Notes: generated by a model not told the origin, from the sequence alone. A stretch of DNA of 64,000 nt from OCS116 cluster bacterium AG-435-F03 (GCA_003212795.1 QCOV01000001.1:560893-624892); one strand, 5' to 3'; numbered from the stretch's first letter, positions 40,486-52,156 are shown. Made by a program: numbers and translations.

Positions 40486-41742
40486 TTGGAAATTGCCGTA
40501 ATAGGGTCTGGTATATCCGGTCTTTCAGCATCATTATTTTTATCTCAAAAGAATAATGTTACCTTATATGAAAAGAATGATTATTTAGGTGGACACACCA
40601 ATACAAAAACAATCAAATATAAGGATAAAAGAATTAATGTTGATACTGGATTTATAGTTTTTAACAAACTTAATTATCCTAACTTAATGAAATTATTTGA
40701 TTTTCATAATGTTACTTATGAATATAGCGATATGAGTTTATCTGTATCAAATATAAATAATGGTATTGAGTGGTCTGGAAAAAGTATTAATACCATTTTT
40801 GCTGATCGAAAAAGAATATTTGATATTAATTTTTTGAAATTTTTAATTGATATTTTGAAGTTTAATAAATTTGTTAAAAACAATATTGACGAATTGTCAT
40901 TAGACAAACAACCGTTGGGCGAATGGTTGAATAATAAAAATTTTAGCAAACAATTTCAAGAAAACTATATATTGCCGATGAGTGCCGCTATTTGGTCAAT
41001 GAATTTCAATGATGTTTTAAATTACCCTATTTCTAATTTATTTAGTTTTTTTAATAACCATAGACTTCTACATGAAAAAAAATTGAGACCACAATGGTTA
41101 ACGGTAAGCAATGGAAGTAAATCTTATATAGATAAAATATTGAAATCAGTTAACATCAATAAAAAATTAAACTCAAAAATTCAGAAAATAAATACTAATG
41201 ATAATAAATTTTCTTTAATTGACATAAATGGAATTCAAAAAGAATATGATAAGATAATATTTTCTATTCATCCTGAAAAAATACTAGAAATCAAAAATGA
41301 CTTCGACAGCAAAATAATTAATATCTTAGGTCTATTTAAAACAAGCAAGAATAAAGCTTACTTACATTGTGATGCATCTCTAATGCCTAAAAATAGAAAA
41401 GTATGGTCATCCTGGAATGTCTTTTCAGATAAAGAGATAAATAAAGTTTCACTAACTTATTGGATGAATAAATTGCAAAATATAGATAACAATTATCCGA
41501 TCTTTGTCACATTAAATCCCCTCCATTTACCGGATGAGAATAAAATCTTTGATGTTATAGATTATGAACATCCAATCTATGATGAAAATGTAATTAATGG
41601 TCAATTACAACTAGATAACATTCAAGGCTATAAAAATTATTGGTATTGTGGCGCATGGACAGGAAATGGTTTTCATGAAGCCGGTTTATCATCGAGTTTA
41701 ATGATATCAAAACATTTAAATGGAGTTATACCTTGGTGTTAA
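40486..41742 (+). CDS. NAD(P)/FAD-dependent oxidoreductase (amine oxidase family)
   Basis: IAVIGSGISGLSASLFLSQKNNVTLYEKNDYLGGHTNT; C-term YCGAWTGNGFHEAGLSSSL; TTG start. Confidence 0.92.
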   Translation: MEIAVIGSGISGLSASLFLSQKNNVTLYEKNDYLGGHTNTKTIKYKDKRINVDTGFIVFNKLNYPNLMKLFDFHNVTYEYSDMSLSVSNINNGIEWSGKSINTIFADRKRIFDINFLKFLIDILKFNKFVKNNIDELSLDKQPLGEWLNNKNFSKQFQENYILPMSAAIWSMNFNDVLNYPISNLFSFFNNHRLLHEKKLRPQWLTVSNGSKSYIDKILKSVNINKKLNSKIQKINTNDNKFSLIDINGIQKEYDKIIFSIHPEKILEIKNDFDSKIINILGLFKTSKNKAYLHCDASLMPKNRKVWSSWNVFSDKEINKVSLTYWMNKLQNIDNNYPIFVTLNPLHLPDENKIFDVIDYEHPIYDENVINGQLQLDNIQGYKNYWYCGAWTGNGFHEAGLSSSLMISKHLNGVIPWC

Positions 41743-42503
41743 AATCATTAATATTCGAAGGCCAGGTAAGGCATAAAAGATACCATCAAAAGAAGCATCA
41801 GTTTAAATATAATGTTTTTAATATGTTAATTGATATTGATGATTTAAAATATTTAGATAAGAAACTTAATCTCTTTTCATTCAATAAGTTTAATATTTTC
41901 TCTTTTTATGAAAAAGATCATGGATTGAAGAATGGGACCCCGGTAAAAGACTGGATTTTAAAAGTTATCTCAAAAAGTGACATTGATATCGAGGCAAATA
42001 ATTTGAAAATATATTGCTTATGTTATCCAAGAATATTGGGTTATGTATTTAATCCGATTACAGTCTGGTCAATTTACGACAAAGATGAACTTAAAATTTT
42101 AATTTATGAAGTTAGAAACACATTTGGAGAAGATCATTCTTATGTTTTTATGTTAGACAGCGAAGAACAAAAATTAAATCATAGTAGAAAAAAACTATTT
42201 CATGTTTCTCCTTTTATTAATTTAAATGCTGAGTACAATTTTTCTACAGAAATAAATAAAGATTTTACTAGTATAATTATTAAAGAGAGCACAGATAAAA
42301 AACCATTGTTGTTAGCTTCTTTTAATGGAAAGTCAGTTGAATTAAATGACCTACACTTGATAAAGGTTTTTTTTAAATACCCTCTAATGACATTAAAAGT
42401 AATATTTGGGATTCACTTTCATGCTTTATTCTTATACCTGAAAAAGGTAAAATTTGAACCACATCCAAAAAATAAAGTTGATGATATAAGTTTTAGTGAT
42501 TGA
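41733..42503 (+). CDS. DUF1365 family protein
   Basis: EGQVRHKRYHQKKHQFKYNVFNMLIDIDDL, PRILGYVFNPITVWSIYD; overlaps upstream gene by 10 nt. Confidence 0.92.
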   Translation: MVLKSLIFEGQVRHKRYHQKKHQFKYNVFNMLIDIDDLKYLDKKLNLFSFNKFNIFSFYEKDHGLKNGTPVKDWILKVISKSDIDIEANNLKIYCLCYPRILGYVFNPITVWSIYDKDELKILIYEVRNTFGEDHSYVFMLDSEEQKLNHSRKKLFHVSPFINLNAEYNFSTEINKDFTSIIIKESTDKKPLLLASFNGKSVELNDLHLIKVFFKYPLMTLKVIFGIHFHALFLYLKKVKFEPHPKNKVDDISFSD

Positions 42504-42509
42504 AAATTA

Positions 42510-43667
42510 ATGTATACAAAAAAATATATAAATAAAATTGGATCAAAAATAAAACAAGGGTCATTGAGAGTTGTATTTCCTAATAATGAAGAATTTTTAT
42601 TTAAAGGAAGGGATGGGCTTCATGGTGAATTAATATTAAAATCTTATAAACCAATATTTAGAACATTAGTAGGCGGTCATCTTGGATTTGCTGAAAGTTA
42701 TTTAAAAAATGAATGGGATAGTCCAAACCTTGAAAATCTTTTGGAATTAATGCTTCAAAATTTACCTAATGAATTTAAAGCTAAAAGCAGTTTATATAAA
42801 ACATATAATCGTTTTATTCACTTTTTGAGAGAAAATACAAAAATAAGAGCAAAAAAAAATATTGAATATCATTATGATATCGGCAATTCTTTTTATGAGA
42901 TTTGGCTTGATAAAAGCATGACATATTCAAGCGCTCTATTTAAAAACGATAGGGAAAACCTGTATGAAGCTCAGAGGAATAAATATCAAACTTTAGTTGA
43001 GCAATTAGACATTAAACCACATCATAGCGTTTTAGAAATTGGCTGTGGATGGGGTGGTATGGCAGAATACATTGGTAAAGAACTTGGTTGTAATTATACA
43101 GGAATAACAATTAGCCCAAGCCAAAAAGATTTTACAGAAGATAGGATAAAAAGAAATAGCTTAAAAAACTCAGAAGTTCATTTATGCGATTATAGAGATT
43201 TAAAAGGGTCTTTTGATAGAATAATCTCTATTGAAATGATTGAAGCTGTAGGTGAGAAATATTGGGACACATATTTTTCAAAAATAAATGAAGTGCTTAA
43301 GAAAGGTGGTTTAGCTGGTATTCAAATGATATTAATTGATAATAAACAATTCGATAGCTATCGTAAGTCTGTTGACTTTATTCAAAAATATATTTTTCCT
43401 GGCGGAATGCTTCCCTCACATGAAAAAATTAGAGAAAGCTTTAATAAAAATGGTTTAACTGAGATATCAAATAATTCTTTTGGAAAATCCTATGCTAAAA
43501 CACTAAATATATGGAAAACAAATTTTAACAACTCCATAGATAAATTACTATCAATTGGCATAGATGGAAATCTTCATAGATTATTCAATTATTATTTTTC
43601 TTATTGTGAGGCAGGGTTTTCTAATGGACAAATAGATGTTGCCCAAAAAATAATTAAAAAAAGTTAA
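42510..43667 (+). CDS. cyclopropane-fatty-acyl-phospholipid synthase family methyltransferase
   Basis: [54 protein letters not shown]. Confidence 0.93.
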   Translation: MYTKKYINKIGSKIKQGSLRVVFPNNEEFLFKGRDGLHGELILKSYKPIFRTLVGGHLGFAESYLKNEWDSPNLENLLELMLQNLPNEFKAKSSLYKTYNRFIHFLRENTKIRAKKNIEYHYDIGNSFYEIWLDKSMTYSSALFKNDRENLYEAQRNKYQTLVEQLDIKPHHSVLEIGCGWGGMAEYIGKELGCNYTGITISPSQKDFTEDRIKRNSLKNSEVHLCDYRDLKGSFDRIISIEMIEAVGEKYWDTYFSKINEVLKKGGLAGIQMILIDNKQFDSYRKSVDFIQKYIFPGGMLPSHEKIRESFNKNGLTEISNNSFGKSYAKTLNIWKTNFNNSIDKLLSIGIDGNLHRLFNYYFSYCEAGFSNGQIDVAQKIIKKS

Positions 43668-44083
43668 CTTACTTCTTCAATTTCTTCACTAAGATCTGGA
43701 CCGGAGTCTTGTCCTAAAGCATCAGGGTTTCTGTCAACTAATTCAATAACTGCCATAGGTGCTGAGTCGCCATAACGAAATCCAGCTTTTAAAACACGTG
43801 TATAGCCACCATCTCTTTCTTTATATCTCTCAGAAAGTTCATCGAAAATTTTTGATGTCCATTTTTTTTCAGGAAGAATAGAGTATGCTTTTTTTCTTGA
43901 TGCTAAATCACCCTTTTTACCTAATGTAATTAGTTTATCTACAAAGGGAGATAGTTCTTTTGCTTTAGGTAAAGTTGTTTGGATTTGTTCATGCTTTATT
44001 AATGCCACAGCCATGTTACCAAGCATTGCTTTTCTATGGCTTGAAGTTTTATTCAGTTTTCTTTTTGATTTTAAGTGACGCAT
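43664..44083 (-). CDS. rplQ: 50S ribosomal protein L17
   Basis: [29 protein letters not shown]. Confidence 0.96.
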   Translation of the reverse strand: MRHLKSKRKLNKTSSHRKAMLGNMAVALIKHEQIQTTLPKAKELSPFVDKLITLGKKGDLASRKKAYSILPEKKWTSKIFDELSERYKERDGGYTRVLKAGFRYGDSAPMAVIELVDRNPDALGQDSGPDLSEEIEEVS

Positions 44084-44094
44084 TTTTTTTCCAA

Positions 44095-45117
44095 TTAAAA
44101 TTTATCTGCAGCATGCTTCCTTGCTAATTCTTCAATATTTTCAGGTGGCCAATTTGGTATATCCATTCCAAGCGATAAATTCATTTCACTTAACACTTCT
44201 TTTATTTCATTGAGAGATTTTCTTCCAAAATTTGGAGTTCTTAACATTTCATTTTCAGACTTAAGAATTAAATCACCAATATATACAATATTATCATTTT
44301 TTAAGCAGTTAGCAGATCTAACTGATAGCTCAAGTTCATCAACTTTCTTAAGAAGAGATGCATTAAACTCTAATTCATCTTCGCTTTCTTCTATGACTTC
44401 TTCTTCCGGTTCATCAAAATTAATAAAAGGATTAAGTTGATCAATTAAAATTCTAGCAGAAAATGCAAGCGCATCTTCAGGTTTAACTGATCCGTCAGTT
44501 TCAATTGATAATGATAACCTATCATAATCAAGAAATTCTCCTTCTCTAGCATTATCAACTTCATATGAAACATTTGTTACTGGACTATAAATACTGTCCA
44601 CAGGAATCATACCTATCGGATCATCTTCGTTTCTATTTTCTTCAGCAGAAACATATCCATTTCCATTCCTAATATATAATTCCATTCTAAAAGAAATATT
44701 TTCATCAAGGGTACATAAGACTAAATCAGAATTCATAACTTCAATATCATCAGTTGTAGATATATCTCCAGCAACTACAACTCCGGGACCTGTTTTTTCA
44801 ATTGTGAGAATTTTACTACCATTAAAGTCAGCTCCAAATATTATTTTTTTAATATTCAATGCAATATCAATGACATCTTCTCTAACTCCGGAAATTGAAG
44901 AAAACTCATGCAATACGCCATCAATTTTAAATCCATAAACTGCAGATCCTTGAAGAGAAGATAAAAGCACTCTTCTTAGGGCATTGCCTAGAGTTATTCC
45001 ATATCCTCTTTCCAGTGGCTCAACTACTAATGTAGATTTCTTTAGAGGATCTGAGCCAGCCTCCATATTTACTACATTAGGTTTAAGTAATTCTCGCCAA
45101 TTTTTTTCAATACTCAA
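44095..45117 (-). CDS. rpoA: RNA polymerase alpha subunit
   Basis: [28 protein letters not shown]-terminal [18 protein letters not shown]. Confidence 0.97.
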   Translation of the reverse strand: MSIEKNWRELLKPNVVNMEAGSDPLKKSTLVVEPLERGYGITLGNALRRVLLSSLQGSAVYGFKIDGVLHEFSSISGVREDVIDIALNIKKIIFGADFNGSKILTIEKTGPGVVVAGDISTTDDIEVMNSDLVLCTLDENISFRMELYIRNGNGYVSAEENRNEDDPIGMIPVDSIYSPVTNVSYEVDNAREGEFLDYDRLSLSIETDGSVKPEDALAFSARILIDQLNPFINFDEPEEEVIEESEDELEFNASLLKKVDELELSVRSANCLKNDNIVYIGDLILKSENEMLRTPNFGRKSLNEIKEVLSEMNLSLGMDIPNWPPENIEELARKHAADKF

Positions 45118-45151
45118 ATCAAATCCCCTTTAAAAATATAAAATTTTATAA

Positions 45152-45541
45152 TTAAACTCTTCTTCTTTTAGGAGGCCTACACCCGTTATGAGGTATAGAT
45201 GTTACATCCTTAATAGAAGTTATAGTGAAACCAGTCGACTGAAGTGCTCTTAATGCACTTTCTCGACCTGACCCTGGTCCTTGTATTTCGACCCTTAGGG
45301 TTTTAACTCCATGCTCTAAAGCCTTTGTTCCCGCGTCTTCTGCGGCCATTTGAGCTGCATAGGGAGTAGACTTTCTAGAACCTTTAAATCCCATCAAACC
45401 AGCAGATGACCAACTAATAGTATTACCATTTTCGTCAGATATAGTAATCATAGTATTGTTAAATGTTGAATTAACATGGGCTATTCCAGAAGAAATATTT
45501 TTCTTGTTACGCCTTTTTACTCTTTTATTTTCTTCAGCCAT
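45152..45541 (-). CDS. rpsK: 30S ribosomal protein S11
   Basis: [44 protein letters not shown]. Confidence 0.97.
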   Translation of the reverse strand: MAEENKRVKRRNKKNISSGIAHVNSTFNNTMITISDENGNTISWSSAGLMGFKGSRKSTPYAAQMAAEDAGTKALEHGVKTLRVEIQGPGSGRESALRALQSTGFTITSIKDVTSIPHNGCRPPKRRRV

Positions 45542-45551
45542 TATTTATTCC

Positions 45552-45926
45552 CTAAGCCGTTTTCTTTTTACCAGCTATAGCTTTAGCAGGGCCTTTGCGT
45601 GTTCTGGCGTTAGTATGAGTTCTTTGCCCTCTAACAGGAAGACCTCTTCTATGTCTTAAACCTCTATAATTTCCTAAATCCATAAGTCTTTTAATATTTG
45701 TTGAAATATCTCTTCTAAGCTCACCCTCAACTCTGTATGAGCCATCAATAATTTCTCTTATCTGAATTACTTCGGTCTCAAGAAGTTCATTAACTCTTTT
45801 ATCTTTATCAATTCCTGCTTTTTCACATATATCTGATGCTGATTTATCACCTATACCGTGTATATAGGTTAATCCTATGGAAACCTTTTTATTTGTGGGT
45901 ATATTTACACCTGAGATACGAGCCAA
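45552..45926 (-). CDS. rpsM: 30S ribosomal protein S13
   Basis: [28 protein letters not shown] start with GGAGG SD. Confidence 0.97.
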   Translation of the reverse strand: MARISGVNIPTNKKVSIGLTYIHGIGDKSASDICEKAGIDKDKRVNELLETEVIQIREIIDGSYRVEGELRRDISTNIKRLMDLGNYRGLRHRRGLPVRGQRTHTNARTRKGPAKAIAGKKKTA

Positions 45927-45972
45927 TTAAGCCTCCGCTAAATAATATTCATAAAAACTGATGAATTTGCGG

Positions 45973-46000
45973 ATTATAGTCCTCAAATCCTTACAGTCAA
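45973..46000 (-). promoter_or_regulatory. candidate sigma70 promoter TTGACT-N16-TATAAT upstream of rpsM
   Basis: Complement of 45995-46000 is TTGACT and of 45973-45978 is TATAAT, in the adk-rpsM spacer. Confidence 0.75.
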
Positions 46001-46004
46001 CCAA

Positions 46005-46583
46005 CTAAATACCATTATTCAAAAAATTTTCAATATCAAGTGAAACTTCACTTATAGATTTCATCCCATTGATTTTCTTGAATTTTTTATTATTACTGTA
46101 ATACTCTCCTAAAGGAGCTGTTTGAATTTTATACTCCTCCAGTCTTTTAATTAGAACCTCAGATGTATCATCAGCTCTCTTTTCTTCATTATTTTCCTTA
46201 GTTCTTGACTCGATTCTTGACTCAAGAACTTCAAAATCAACATCTAAAAATAAAATTCTATCTATATTTCGATCAATATCTTTTAAAACTATATTTAACG
46301 ATTCAGCCTGAGTAATATTTCTTGGATAACCATCTAAAATAAAACCTAGATTACAATCACTTTGTGAAACTCTTTCCTTAATTACATCTAAAACTAAATC
46401 ATCTGATACTAATTCCCCTTTAGCCATTATATTTTTTACTTTATTCCCTAGATCGGTTTCATTCTTAACTGATTGCCTCAAAATATCGCCAGTTGATAAA
46501 TGAGGTATTGAAAGTTTGTTTTGAATAAAATTAGCTTGTGTGCCTTTTCCAGAGCCTGGTGGTCCTAATAAAATAATTATCAT
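46005..46583 (-). CDS. adk: adenylate kinase
   Basis: IILLGPPGSGKGTQANFI, LSTGDILR, GFILDGYPRN. Confidence 0.95.
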   Translation of the reverse strand: MIIILLGPPGSGKGTQANFIQNKLSIPHLSTGDILRQSVKNETDLGNKVKNIMAKGELVSDDLVLDVIKERVSQSDCNLGFILDGYPRNITQAESLNIVLKDIDRNIDRILFLDVDFEVLESRIESRTKENNEEKRADDTSEVLIKRLEEYKIQTAPLGEYYSNNKKFKKINGMKSISEVSLDIENFLNNGI

Positions 46584-47917
46584 GATCTTCTTCTTGAGGC
46601 TAACCTAGATTTTTTTAAAAGACCTTCATATTGATGGGCAAACAAATATCCTTGAAATTGTGTCATTGTATCCATTGCAACATTAACAATAATTAAAATT
46701 GAAGTTCCTCCAAAGTAAAAAGGAACAGAATATCTTGAGATTAAAAATTCTGGAAGCAAACAGACAAGAACAAGATATGTTGCGCCAACAACGGTAAGTC
46801 TACTTAAAATAAAATCAATATACTCTGCTGTTTTTTCTCCTGGTCTTATACCCGGTATAAAACCGCCCTGCTTTTTTAAATTATCTGCAGTATCTGATGG
46901 ATTAAAAACAATAGCAGTATAAAAATAACAAAAGAAAATTATTAAACCTGCATAAAGAAGCATATACAAGGTCTGACCTCTTCCAAGCATAGCGGTAATT
47001 GTATTCAGCCAGCCTTGCCCTTCTCCAGTTGAAAAATTTGCAATTGTTATTGGCATTAAAAGCAAAGATGATGCAAAAATAGGCGGAATAACGCCAGCAG
47101 TATTAAGCTTTAAAGGTAGGTGAGAATTATCACCACCAAACATTTTATTTCCAACTTGTCTTTTTGGATACTGAACAATTAGTCTTCTTTGAGCTCTTTC
47201 CATAAAAACCACAAAAGTAAGAATAATAATTACTAAAAAAACCAGGCCTATAATCAAGGCGCCTGAAAGTGCACCTTGTCTACCTAACTGAAGAGTTCCA
47301 AATAAGGCAGCCGGTAATTCGGCGATAATACCAGCAAATATAAGAAGGGAAATACCATTTCCTAATCCTCTAGATGTAATTTGCTCACCTAACCACATTA
47401 AAAAAATTGTCCCGCCGACTAATGTTATTACAGCTGAGATTTTAAAGAAAAGACCTGGATCAATAACAACACCTGATGCACCTTCTAAACCTACAGCTAT
47501 TCCCCACGCCTGAATTGTTGCTAAAAAAACAGTACCATATCTAGTATATTGATTTATTTGTCTTCTTCCTTGTTCTCCACCTTCTTTTTTTAAATAATTA
47601 AGCCTTGGAACGACAGGCACAACAAGCTGTATTATGATTGATGAGGTTATGTATGGCATAATACCAAGTGACAAAATCGCCATTCTACCGACAGCGCCGC
47701 CAGCAAACATATTAAATATTCCAATAATACCTGATTGGTTTTGTTCAAAAATTTGTCTTAAAGTATCAATATTAATACCAGGTAAGGGCAAATATGTCCC
47801 TAAGCGATAGACCAAAAGAGCCAATAACGTAAACCAAATTCTTTTCTTTAATTCAGTTGCATTTCTAAATGCAGAAAAACTTATATTTGAAGCTAGCTGC
47901 TCAGCGACAGAGGCCAT
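46580..47917 (-). CDS. secY: Sec translocon subunit SecY
   Basis: RIWFTLLALLVYRLGTYLPLPGI, FNMFAGGAVGRMAILSLGIMPYITSSII. Confidence 0.97.
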   Translation of the reverse strand: MASVAEQLASNISFSAFRNATELKKRIWFTLLALLVYRLGTYLPLPGINIDTLRQIFEQNQSGIIGIFNMFAGGAVGRMAILSLGIMPYITSSIIIQLVVPVVPRLNYLKKEGGEQGRRQINQYTRYGTVFLATIQAWGIAVGLEGASGVVIDPGLFFKISAVITLVGGTIFLMWLGEQITSRGLGNGISLLIFAGIIAELPAALFGTLQLGRQGALSGALIIGLVFLVIIILTFVVFMERAQRRLIVQYPKRQVGNKMFGGDNSHLPLKLNTAGVIPPIFASSLLLMPITIANFSTGEGQGWLNTITAMLGRGQTLYMLLYAGLIIFFCYFYTAIVFNPSDTADNLKKQGGFIPGIRPGEKTAEYIDFILSRLTVVGATYLVLVCLLPEFLISRYSVPFYFGGTSILIIVNVAMDTMTQFQGYLFAHQYEGLLKKSRLASRRRS

Positions 47918-48547
47918 CTATGTTCCCTCCGAATCCTCAGTTACATTATCTTCATCTTGAGATTCAGTTTCATCTTCTGAATTATCATCAGAATCATTTT
48001 CAACAACCTTATTATCCTCTAAAATATCTTCTTCCTGTTTGGTTTTGTTAGCTTTTTTTGTAACTTTTCTATTTCTTTTTGTTTTAGGTGTTTCAAGAAT
48101 ATTAATGGTACCGCCTAACGATTGAATTAACTCAATTGAAGATTTTGTAGCTTTAGAAATTGATATATTAATTTTAGATTTTAGATCACCCTTATTTAAC
48201 AATTTAAAACCATTTGGACTTTTTTTTATAGCGCAAGATGAAATAAAATCATCTTCAGTTATTTCCTTATCAATTTTTAAAAGCCCATTATCAATATATG
48301 ATTGAAGCTTACCTGTAGTAATTTCTGTATATTTCTTTTTAGTAAAATTATTAAACCCTCTTTTTGGTAAACGCATATGAATAGGCATTTGTCCACCCTC
48401 AAAGCCTTTAATTGCAACTCCAGATCTTGATTTTTGACCTTTATGACCTCTACCTGCTGTTTTTCCTTTACCCGAACCTATACCTCTTCCAACTCTAGTT
48501 CTTGATCGTCTTGATCCAGGGTTATCTTTTAATTCATTTAATCTCAT
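47918..48547 (-). CDS. rplO: 50S ribosomal protein L15 with long C-terminal basic-then-acidic extension
   Basis: [43 protein letters not shown]; 209 aa. Confidence 0.95.
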   Translation of the reverse strand: MRLNELKDNPGSRRSRTRVGRGIGSGKGKTAGRGHKGQKSRSGVAIKGFEGGQMPIHMRLPKRGFNNFTKKKYTEITTGKLQSYIDNGLLKIDKEITEDDFISSCAIKKSPNGFKLLNKGDLKSKINISISKATKSSIELIQSLGGTINILETPKTKRNRKVTKKANKTKQEEDILEDNKVVENDSDDNSEDETESQDEDNVTEDSEGT

Positions 48548-48549
48548 GA

Positions 48550-48732
48550 TTAATCCTCTGAAATAACTTCAACCAAATGGCTAACTTTATTTATCATACC
48601 TCTAATTGATGGCGTATCATCTAATTCTACTGTCTTATGAAGTTTATTTAGACCCAACCCTACTAAATTTTTTTTCTGATAAGGCTTTCTTCTAACTGAA
48701 CTAGCAATTTGTTTAACTTTTATTTTTTTCAT
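48550..48732 (-). CDS. rpmD: 50S ribosomal protein L30
   Basis: [47 protein letters not shown]. Confidence 0.95.
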   Translation of the reverse strand: MKKIKVKQIASSVRRKPYQKKNLVGLGLNKLHKTVELDDTPSIRGMINKVSHLVEVISED

Positions 48733-49284
48733 TTACGCCCCGTCAGTAACTTCTTCCTGATTTTCAGATTTAGACACAACTTCACTTACTTTTTTATTTC
48801 TCCTAGCCGCAACTTGTCTTGGGCTATCTATTTTTGAAAGAGCGTCAATAGTAGCCCTAACCATATTATATGGATTAGATGAACCAATAGATTTTGCAAC
48901 CACATCCTGTACACCTAAAACTTCAAAAACAGCTCTCATTGGACCACCAGATATTATTCCCGTTCCAGGAGGTGCAGTCCTTAAAATAACCTTACCTGCC
49001 CCATGGCGTCCTTCAATATCATGATGAAGGGTTCTACCCTCTTTTAAAGGAACTTTAATTAATGTATTTTTAGCAGAATCGGTAGCTTTCTTCACAGCTT
49101 CTGGAACTTCTCTAGCTTTGCCATGACCAAAACCAACATAACCTTTTTGATTTCCAGCTACAACTAATGCGGCAAAACTGAATCTTCTTCCGCCCTTAAC
49201 AACGGTTGCAACCCTATTAATAAAAACTAGTTTATCAATAAATTCATTATCATTATCTTGAAAATTTTTATCTTCTAAAGCCAA
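48733..49284 (-). CDS. rpsE: 30S ribosomal protein S5
   Basis: [26 protein letters not shown]. Confidence 0.97.
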   Translation of the reverse strand: MALEDKNFQDNDNEFIDKLVFINRVATVVKGGRRFSFAALVVAGNQKGYVGFGHGKAREVPEAVKKATDSAKNTLIKVPLKEGRTLHHDIEGRHGAGKVILRTAPPGTGIISGGPMRAVFEVLGVQDVVAKSIGSSNPYNMVRATIDALSKIDSPRQVAARRNKKVSEVVSKSENQEEVTDGA

Positions 49285-49293
49285 AATATTCTC

Positions 49294-49644
49294 CTAAAAA
49301 ATTAGTCCTGCTTCTCTAGCTCCTTCAGCTAAAGCTTTTACTCTTCCATGATATCTATACTTACCTCTATCAAAGAAAATTTCTTTAATACCTGCATTAA
49401 TAGCTTTTTCACCTATCATAGCGCCTACTTTAGAAGCACCGTTTATATCACTTCCCTTTTCCTTAAAGTCTTTATTTAGAGATGAAGCGGAAGCAATGGT
49501 CTTTCCTGAAGTATCATCAATAATTTGTGCATAAATATGTTTTGAAGATCTAAAGACTGTTAATCTGCATTTATCCGCAGCTTTTTCTTTAAGATCTTTC
49601 CTAACACGGTTTTGTCTTCTTATATCTCTACTTAACTTTGCCAT
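49294..49644 (-). CDS. rplR: 50S ribosomal protein L18
   Basis: [44 protein letters not shown]. Confidence 0.97.
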   Translation of the reverse strand: MAKLSRDIRRQNRVRKDLKEKAADKCRLTVFRSSKHIYAQIIDDTSGKTIASASSLNKDFKEKGSDINGASKVGAMIGEKAINAGIKEIFFDRGKYRYHGRVKALAEGAREAGLIF

Positions 49645-49648
49645 TTAA

Positions 49649-50182
49649 TTATTTCTTCTTACCTTCTTTCCTAAAGATGTATTCATCCTCGTATCTTACA
49701 CCTTTACCTTTGTAAGGTTCAGGTGGCCTAAAAGATCTTATTTCAGCAGCTACTTGACCAACTTTTTGTTTATCTATACCACTAATTATAATTTCAGTTT
49801 GTGTTGGTGTTTCGATTTTAATTCCATCAGGTGTTTCATAATTAACATCATGACTAAAACCAAGTGATAATTGAATATTATTGCCTTTCATTTGAGCCCT
49901 ATAACCAACACCAGTAATCTCAAGTTTTTTTGAATAACCTTCACTCACCCCTATAACACTATTCGATATAAGAGTTCTTTGCAGGCCCCAATTTTTTGAA
50001 AAACCTTGATTATCTGCACCTTTATTAACAGTTATTGTTTTATCAGCGATCTCAATGTTTGCCCCCTCAAATATTGGAGCAGAAAGTTCACCTTTAGGAC
50101 CAGTCAGCTTTATTTCATCTTGACCTAGATTAGCTTCGACATTATCTGGAATTTCTATAATCTTTTGACCTATTCTCGACAT
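49649..50182 (-). CDS. rplF: 50S ribosomal protein L6
   Basis: MSRIGQKIIEIPDNVEA; RSFRPPEPYKGKGVRYEDE. Confidence 0.97.
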   Translation of the reverse strand: MSRIGQKIIEIPDNVEANLGQDEIKLTGPKGELSAPIFEGANIEIADKTITVNKGADNQGFSKNWGLQRTLISNSVIGVSEGYSKKLEITGVGYRAQMKGNNIQLSLGFSHDVNYETPDGIKIETPTQTEIIISGIDKQKVGQVAAEIRSFRPPEPYKGKGVRYEDEYIFRKEGKKK

Positions 50183-50200
50183 AACAACACACCAATTAAA

Positions 50201-50599
50201 TTAAAAAACAGTACACAAAACTTCACCACCAACATTATTATTTCTTGCTGATTTATCTGACATAACTCCTTTTGGAGTTGATAAAATTGAAATACCTAAA
50301 CCATTACGAACAAGGTTCATTCCGCTTACTGAAGAATATACGCGCCTACCAGGCTTTGAAACTCTAGTGATCTCTCTAATTACTGGCTCACCCTCATGAT
50401 ATTTTAAATCGATTTGGACTTCAGATTTACCATTTTCATAATCAGTAGTTGAAAAACCTCTAATAAAGCCTTCATCCTTTAAAACCTCTAAGATGTTAAT
50501 TCTTAGATTTGAACTTGGAGAATCTACAGTATCCTTACCTCGTAAATGTGCATTACGAATTCTAGTAATCATATCTCCTATTGGATCATTTATATTCAT
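50201..50599 (-). CDS. rpsH: 30S ribosomal protein S8
   Basis: [37 protein letters not shown]. Confidence 0.97.
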   Translation of the reverse strand: MNINDPIGDMITRIRNAHLRGKDTVDSPSSNLRINILEVLKDEGFIRGFSTTDYENGKSEVQIDLKYHEGEPVIREITRVSKPGRRVYSSVSGMNLVRNGLGISILSTPKGVMSDKSARNNNVGGEVLCTVF

Positions 50600-50606
50600 T
50601 AGTACC

Positions 50607-50912
50607 TCACCAACTTGACTTCACTACACCAGGTAGCTTTCCATGAGAAGCTAACTCTCTTAGAGCTATTCTTGATAAACCAAATTTCCTATAAACTGCT
50701 CTTGGTCTTCCAGTTAAAGAACATCTATTCCTTATGCGTGATTTAGAGGAATTTCTAGGTAGCTTTGATAACTTTAATCTTGCTTCAAATCTCTCCTCAG
50801 CAGAAGATGACTTATCATTTGCTATAGCCAAAAGACTTGCTCTTTTTTCTTTATACTTATTCCAAAGTTTTCTTCTCTTTAAATCTCTTTGAACTAAACT
50901 AACTTTTGCCAT
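50607..50912 (-). CDS. rpsN: 30S ribosomal protein S14
   Basis: [41 protein letters not shown]. Confidence 0.97.
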   Translation of the reverse strand: MAKVSLVQRDLKRRKLWNKYKEKRASLLAIANDKSSSAEERFEARLKLSKLPRNSSKSRIRNRCSLTGRPRAVYRKFGLSRIALRELASHGKLPGVVKSSW

Positions 50913-50926
50913 ATTTACCTCTTTTT

Positions 50927-51481
50927 TTAGTTTCCAAATGGAAAGTTAAAACCCTTTAATAATGCTAAAGCTTCTTCATCAGTATTGGCAGATGTAGAAA
51001 TAATAACATCCATTCCCCATATATCAGTAACGGATTCATAGTTGATCTCAGGAAAGATTATGTGCTCTTTAATACCAAAAGCATAATTTCCATTTCCATC
51101 AAAGCTTTTATTATTTAATCCTCTAAAATCTCTAACCCTTGGCAGAGCAATATTAATTAATCTATCTATAAACTCATACATAATTTTTTTTCTTAAAGTA
51201 ACCTTAACACCTACAGGCAAGCCCTCTCTTAGCTTAAATCCAGCTATAGCTTTTTTTGCAATAGTTTTAACTGGCTTTTGGCCAGAGATCAGCTCTAAAG
51301 CATCAACAGCAGAGTTAATCTTTTTACTGTCACTAACATTCTCACCAATACCCATATTCAGTACTACTTTATTGATCTTCGGTACTTCTAATCGATTTTG
51401 ATAAGAAAAAGCGTCAATTAAGTCCGTTATACCTTTATCATTATAAAGTTTTTGTAATCTTGGAATTTCAATTTCAGTCAT
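50927..51481 (-). CDS. rplE: 50S ribosomal protein L5
   Basis: [36 protein letters not shown]. Confidence 0.97.
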   Translation of the reverse strand: MTEIEIPRLQKLYNDKGITDLIDAFSYQNRLEVPKINKVVLNMGIGENVSDSKKINSAVDALELISGQKPVKTIAKKAIAGFKLREGLPVGVKVTLRKKIMYEFIDRLINIALPRVRDFRGLNNKSFDGNGNYAFGIKEHIIFPEINYESVTDIWGMDVIISTSANTDEEALALLKGFNFPFGN

Positions 51482-51788
51482 TGATTAATTCTCCTGATTT
51501 CTTTGCAAATCTAGTAATTATGCCTTTTTTGTTTTGTTTAAAGCCAATTTTAGTAGGTTTTTTGCTTTTTGGATCTATGAGCATCAGATTGGATTTATGT
51601 ATTGGTTTTTCTTGATCAACAATACCTCCTTCATCTTCCTGTGAAGGTTTTTTGTGTTTTTTTACTAGATTAATTCCTTGAACAATAGCTTTATCAGATC
51701 CTAAAATTTGTACAATTTCGCCTTCTTTACCTTTGTCTTTTCCAGCTAAAATAAAGACCTTGTCTCCTTTTTTTAGTTTTGAAGCCAT
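51474..51788 (-). CDS. rplX: 50S ribosomal protein L24
   Basis: [22 protein letters not shown]. Confidence 0.96.
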   Translation of the reverse strand: MASKLKKGDKVFILAGKDKGKEGEIVQILGSDKAIVQGINLVKKHKKPSQEDEGGIVDQEKPIHKSNLMLIDPKSKKPTKIGFKQNKKGIITRFAKKSGELIND

Positions 51789-52156
51789 TATATTACCTCC
51801 GGAGCCAGGGAAACAATTTTCATAAGATTCTTAGAACGTAACTCTCTTGTTACTGGACCAAAAATTCTTGTGCCAATTGGCTCTCCTTGAGCATTAACTA
51901 GAACAGCAGCATTGGTATCAAAACGAATAGCACTACCATCCTGTCTTCTTATCTCTTTTTTTGTTCTTACAATAACAGCTTTAAGAACTTCACCTTTTTT
52001 AACTCTACCTCTAGGAATAGCTTCTTTGACTGAAACAACAATAATGTCTCCTACACCAGCAGTACGTCTCTTAGATCCACCAAGCACTTTTATGCACTGC
52101 ACAAGTTTTGCTCCAGAGTTATCGGCTACATCTAATTTTGATTGCATTTGAATCAT
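51788..52156 (-). CDS. rplN: 50S ribosomal protein L14
   Basis: [31 protein letters not shown]. Confidence 0.97.
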   Translation of the reverse strand: MIQMQSKLDVADNSGAKLVQCIKVLGGSKRRTAGVGDIIVVSVKEAIPRGRVKKGEVLKAVIVRTKKEIRRQDGSAIRFDTNAAVLVNAQGEPIGTRIFGPVTRELRSKNLMKIVSLAPEVI

